40,525 bases of DNA from Actinomycetes bacterium (GTDB lineage: Bacteria; Actinomycetota; Actinomycetes; Mycobacteriales; Pseudonocardiaceae): contig JAJYTH010000022.1 in NCBI GenBank assembly GCA_021793175.1, positions 1 to 40,525 of the forward strand, in the 5' to 3' direction. Within the stretch, counting starts at the first letter, position 1. Each line of letters opens with the position of its first letter. The notes below the pieces were generated by a model. The model saw nothing but the letters and a program-made list of their open reading frames with translations. It had not been told where the DNA came from and did not search any database. The position numbers and the translations under genes were made by a program. Of the stretch, positions 40,191 through 40,525 are shown in pieces.

Positions 40191-40525
40191 ATGTCGAACG
40201 CGGAGACACCCGCCGAAAACGTGGGCGGGACTGCCGCCACATCCACTGCACGCGCACTGGCTGGGCTGCCGGACAAGACCAGAGTTCACCTGCTGGCGAA
40301 GCTGTTGGGTACCAGCAGCCGTGAGGTGTTGGCTGTGTTGGCGCAGCTCGGGCACACCGCGCGTAGCCCGCAGTCGGGTGTTGCGAAGGACGTCGCGGTG
40401 CGTGTGGCGGAGGAGCTCGGTCTTGTGGAGACCGAGCCGCCCGATGAACAGGAGCAGCCGGCTACCGAGACAGCCGAGACGGGGCAGGCCGACACGCCCG
40501 AGCCGGAAAGCGCAGAACGAAGCGC
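40191..40525 (+). CDS. rne: Ribonuclease E/G, N-terminal fragment (continues past the right edge)
   Basis: The first 111 residues are visible. After a Thr/Ala-rich start, LPDKTRVHLLAKLLGTSSREVL is a helical segment similar to the N-terminus of M. tuberculosis RNase E (LPDRLRVHSLARTLGTTSRRVL as I recall it) and related to IF2_N. It is followed by an acidic Glu/Thr/Pro-rich linker. The catalytic S1 and nuclease domains lie outside the window. ATG at 40191 with GGAGGAG just upstream. The folC-DUF4233-ndk context supports rne; an IF-2 gene is less likely. Confidence 0.8.
   Translation, partial: MSNAETPAENVGGTAATSTARALAGLPDKTRVHLLAKLLGTSSREVLAVLAQLGHTARSPQSGVAKDVAVRVAEELGLVETEPPDEQEQPATETAETGQADTPEPESAERS

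Overview
The window looks like a piece of a high-GC actinobacterial chromosome, most likely a Pseudonocardiaceae-type organism of the Saccharomonospora/Amycolatopsis kind. That placement is an inference. It rests on the very high third-position GC, the many GTG starts, two adjacent clpP genes, an RNase E with an IF2_N-like N-terminus, and the conserved order tig-clpP1-clpP2-clpX ... valS ... folC-(DUF4233)-ndk ... rne known from mycobacteria and relatives. No rRNA, tRNA, CRISPR array, prophage or transposase was recognised.

Left part (1-8224). A sulfatase runs off the left edge. Next to it is a minus-strand block with a LytS-type kinase and a LytTR response regulator, followed by two copies of a module made of a small two-helix membrane protein and a sodium:solute symporter. 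Coding ends overlap by 4 bp almost throughout, so this looks like one sensing-and-uptake locus for small carboxylates (substrate inferred). Divergent from it is nhaA, a Na+/H+ antiporter. It may be functionally related, because the symporters would import cations.

Core block (8369-19266). Trigger factor, ClpP1, ClpP2 and ClpX form the protein folding and degradation set. They are followed by a small membrane protein, a MEDS/HATPase anti-sigma-like regulator behind a stress-sigma-like promoter, a Tat-exported esterase, fdhD, a GPP34-family protein and valS.

Inserted region (19267-32150). In mycobacteria valS is followed by folC. Here about 13 kb lies between them: a secreted SGNH lipase, a complete sugar ABC importer (ATPase, two permeases, lipoprotein), a TIM-barrel sugar epimerase with an E-D-H-E metal site, and a 1200-residue secreted protein carrying ThuA, glucose-dehydrogenase-like propeller, PKD, CBM6-like, Ig-like and FIMAH-like parts. 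An MFS transporter and a methyltransferase follow. The importer, epimerase and secreted protein are codirectional and close together. They could form a pathway in which a polymer-bound or oxidised sugar is handled outside the cell, imported and isomerised. A 113-bp duplication inside this operon creates a 38-codon ORF coupled at both ends.

Right part (32151-40525). folC, a DUF4233 membrane protein and ndk are followed by an SdpI-family protein, an ABC-2 drug-type exporter (ATPase and two permeases), a secreted subtilisin-like protease whose 3' end overlaps the exporter antisense, a small unknown ORF, and the N-terminus of rne at the right edge.

A recurrent regulatory theme is leaderless expression. 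At least five genes have a TANNNT -10 element 6 to 8 nt before the start codon and no Shine-Dalgarno sequence.
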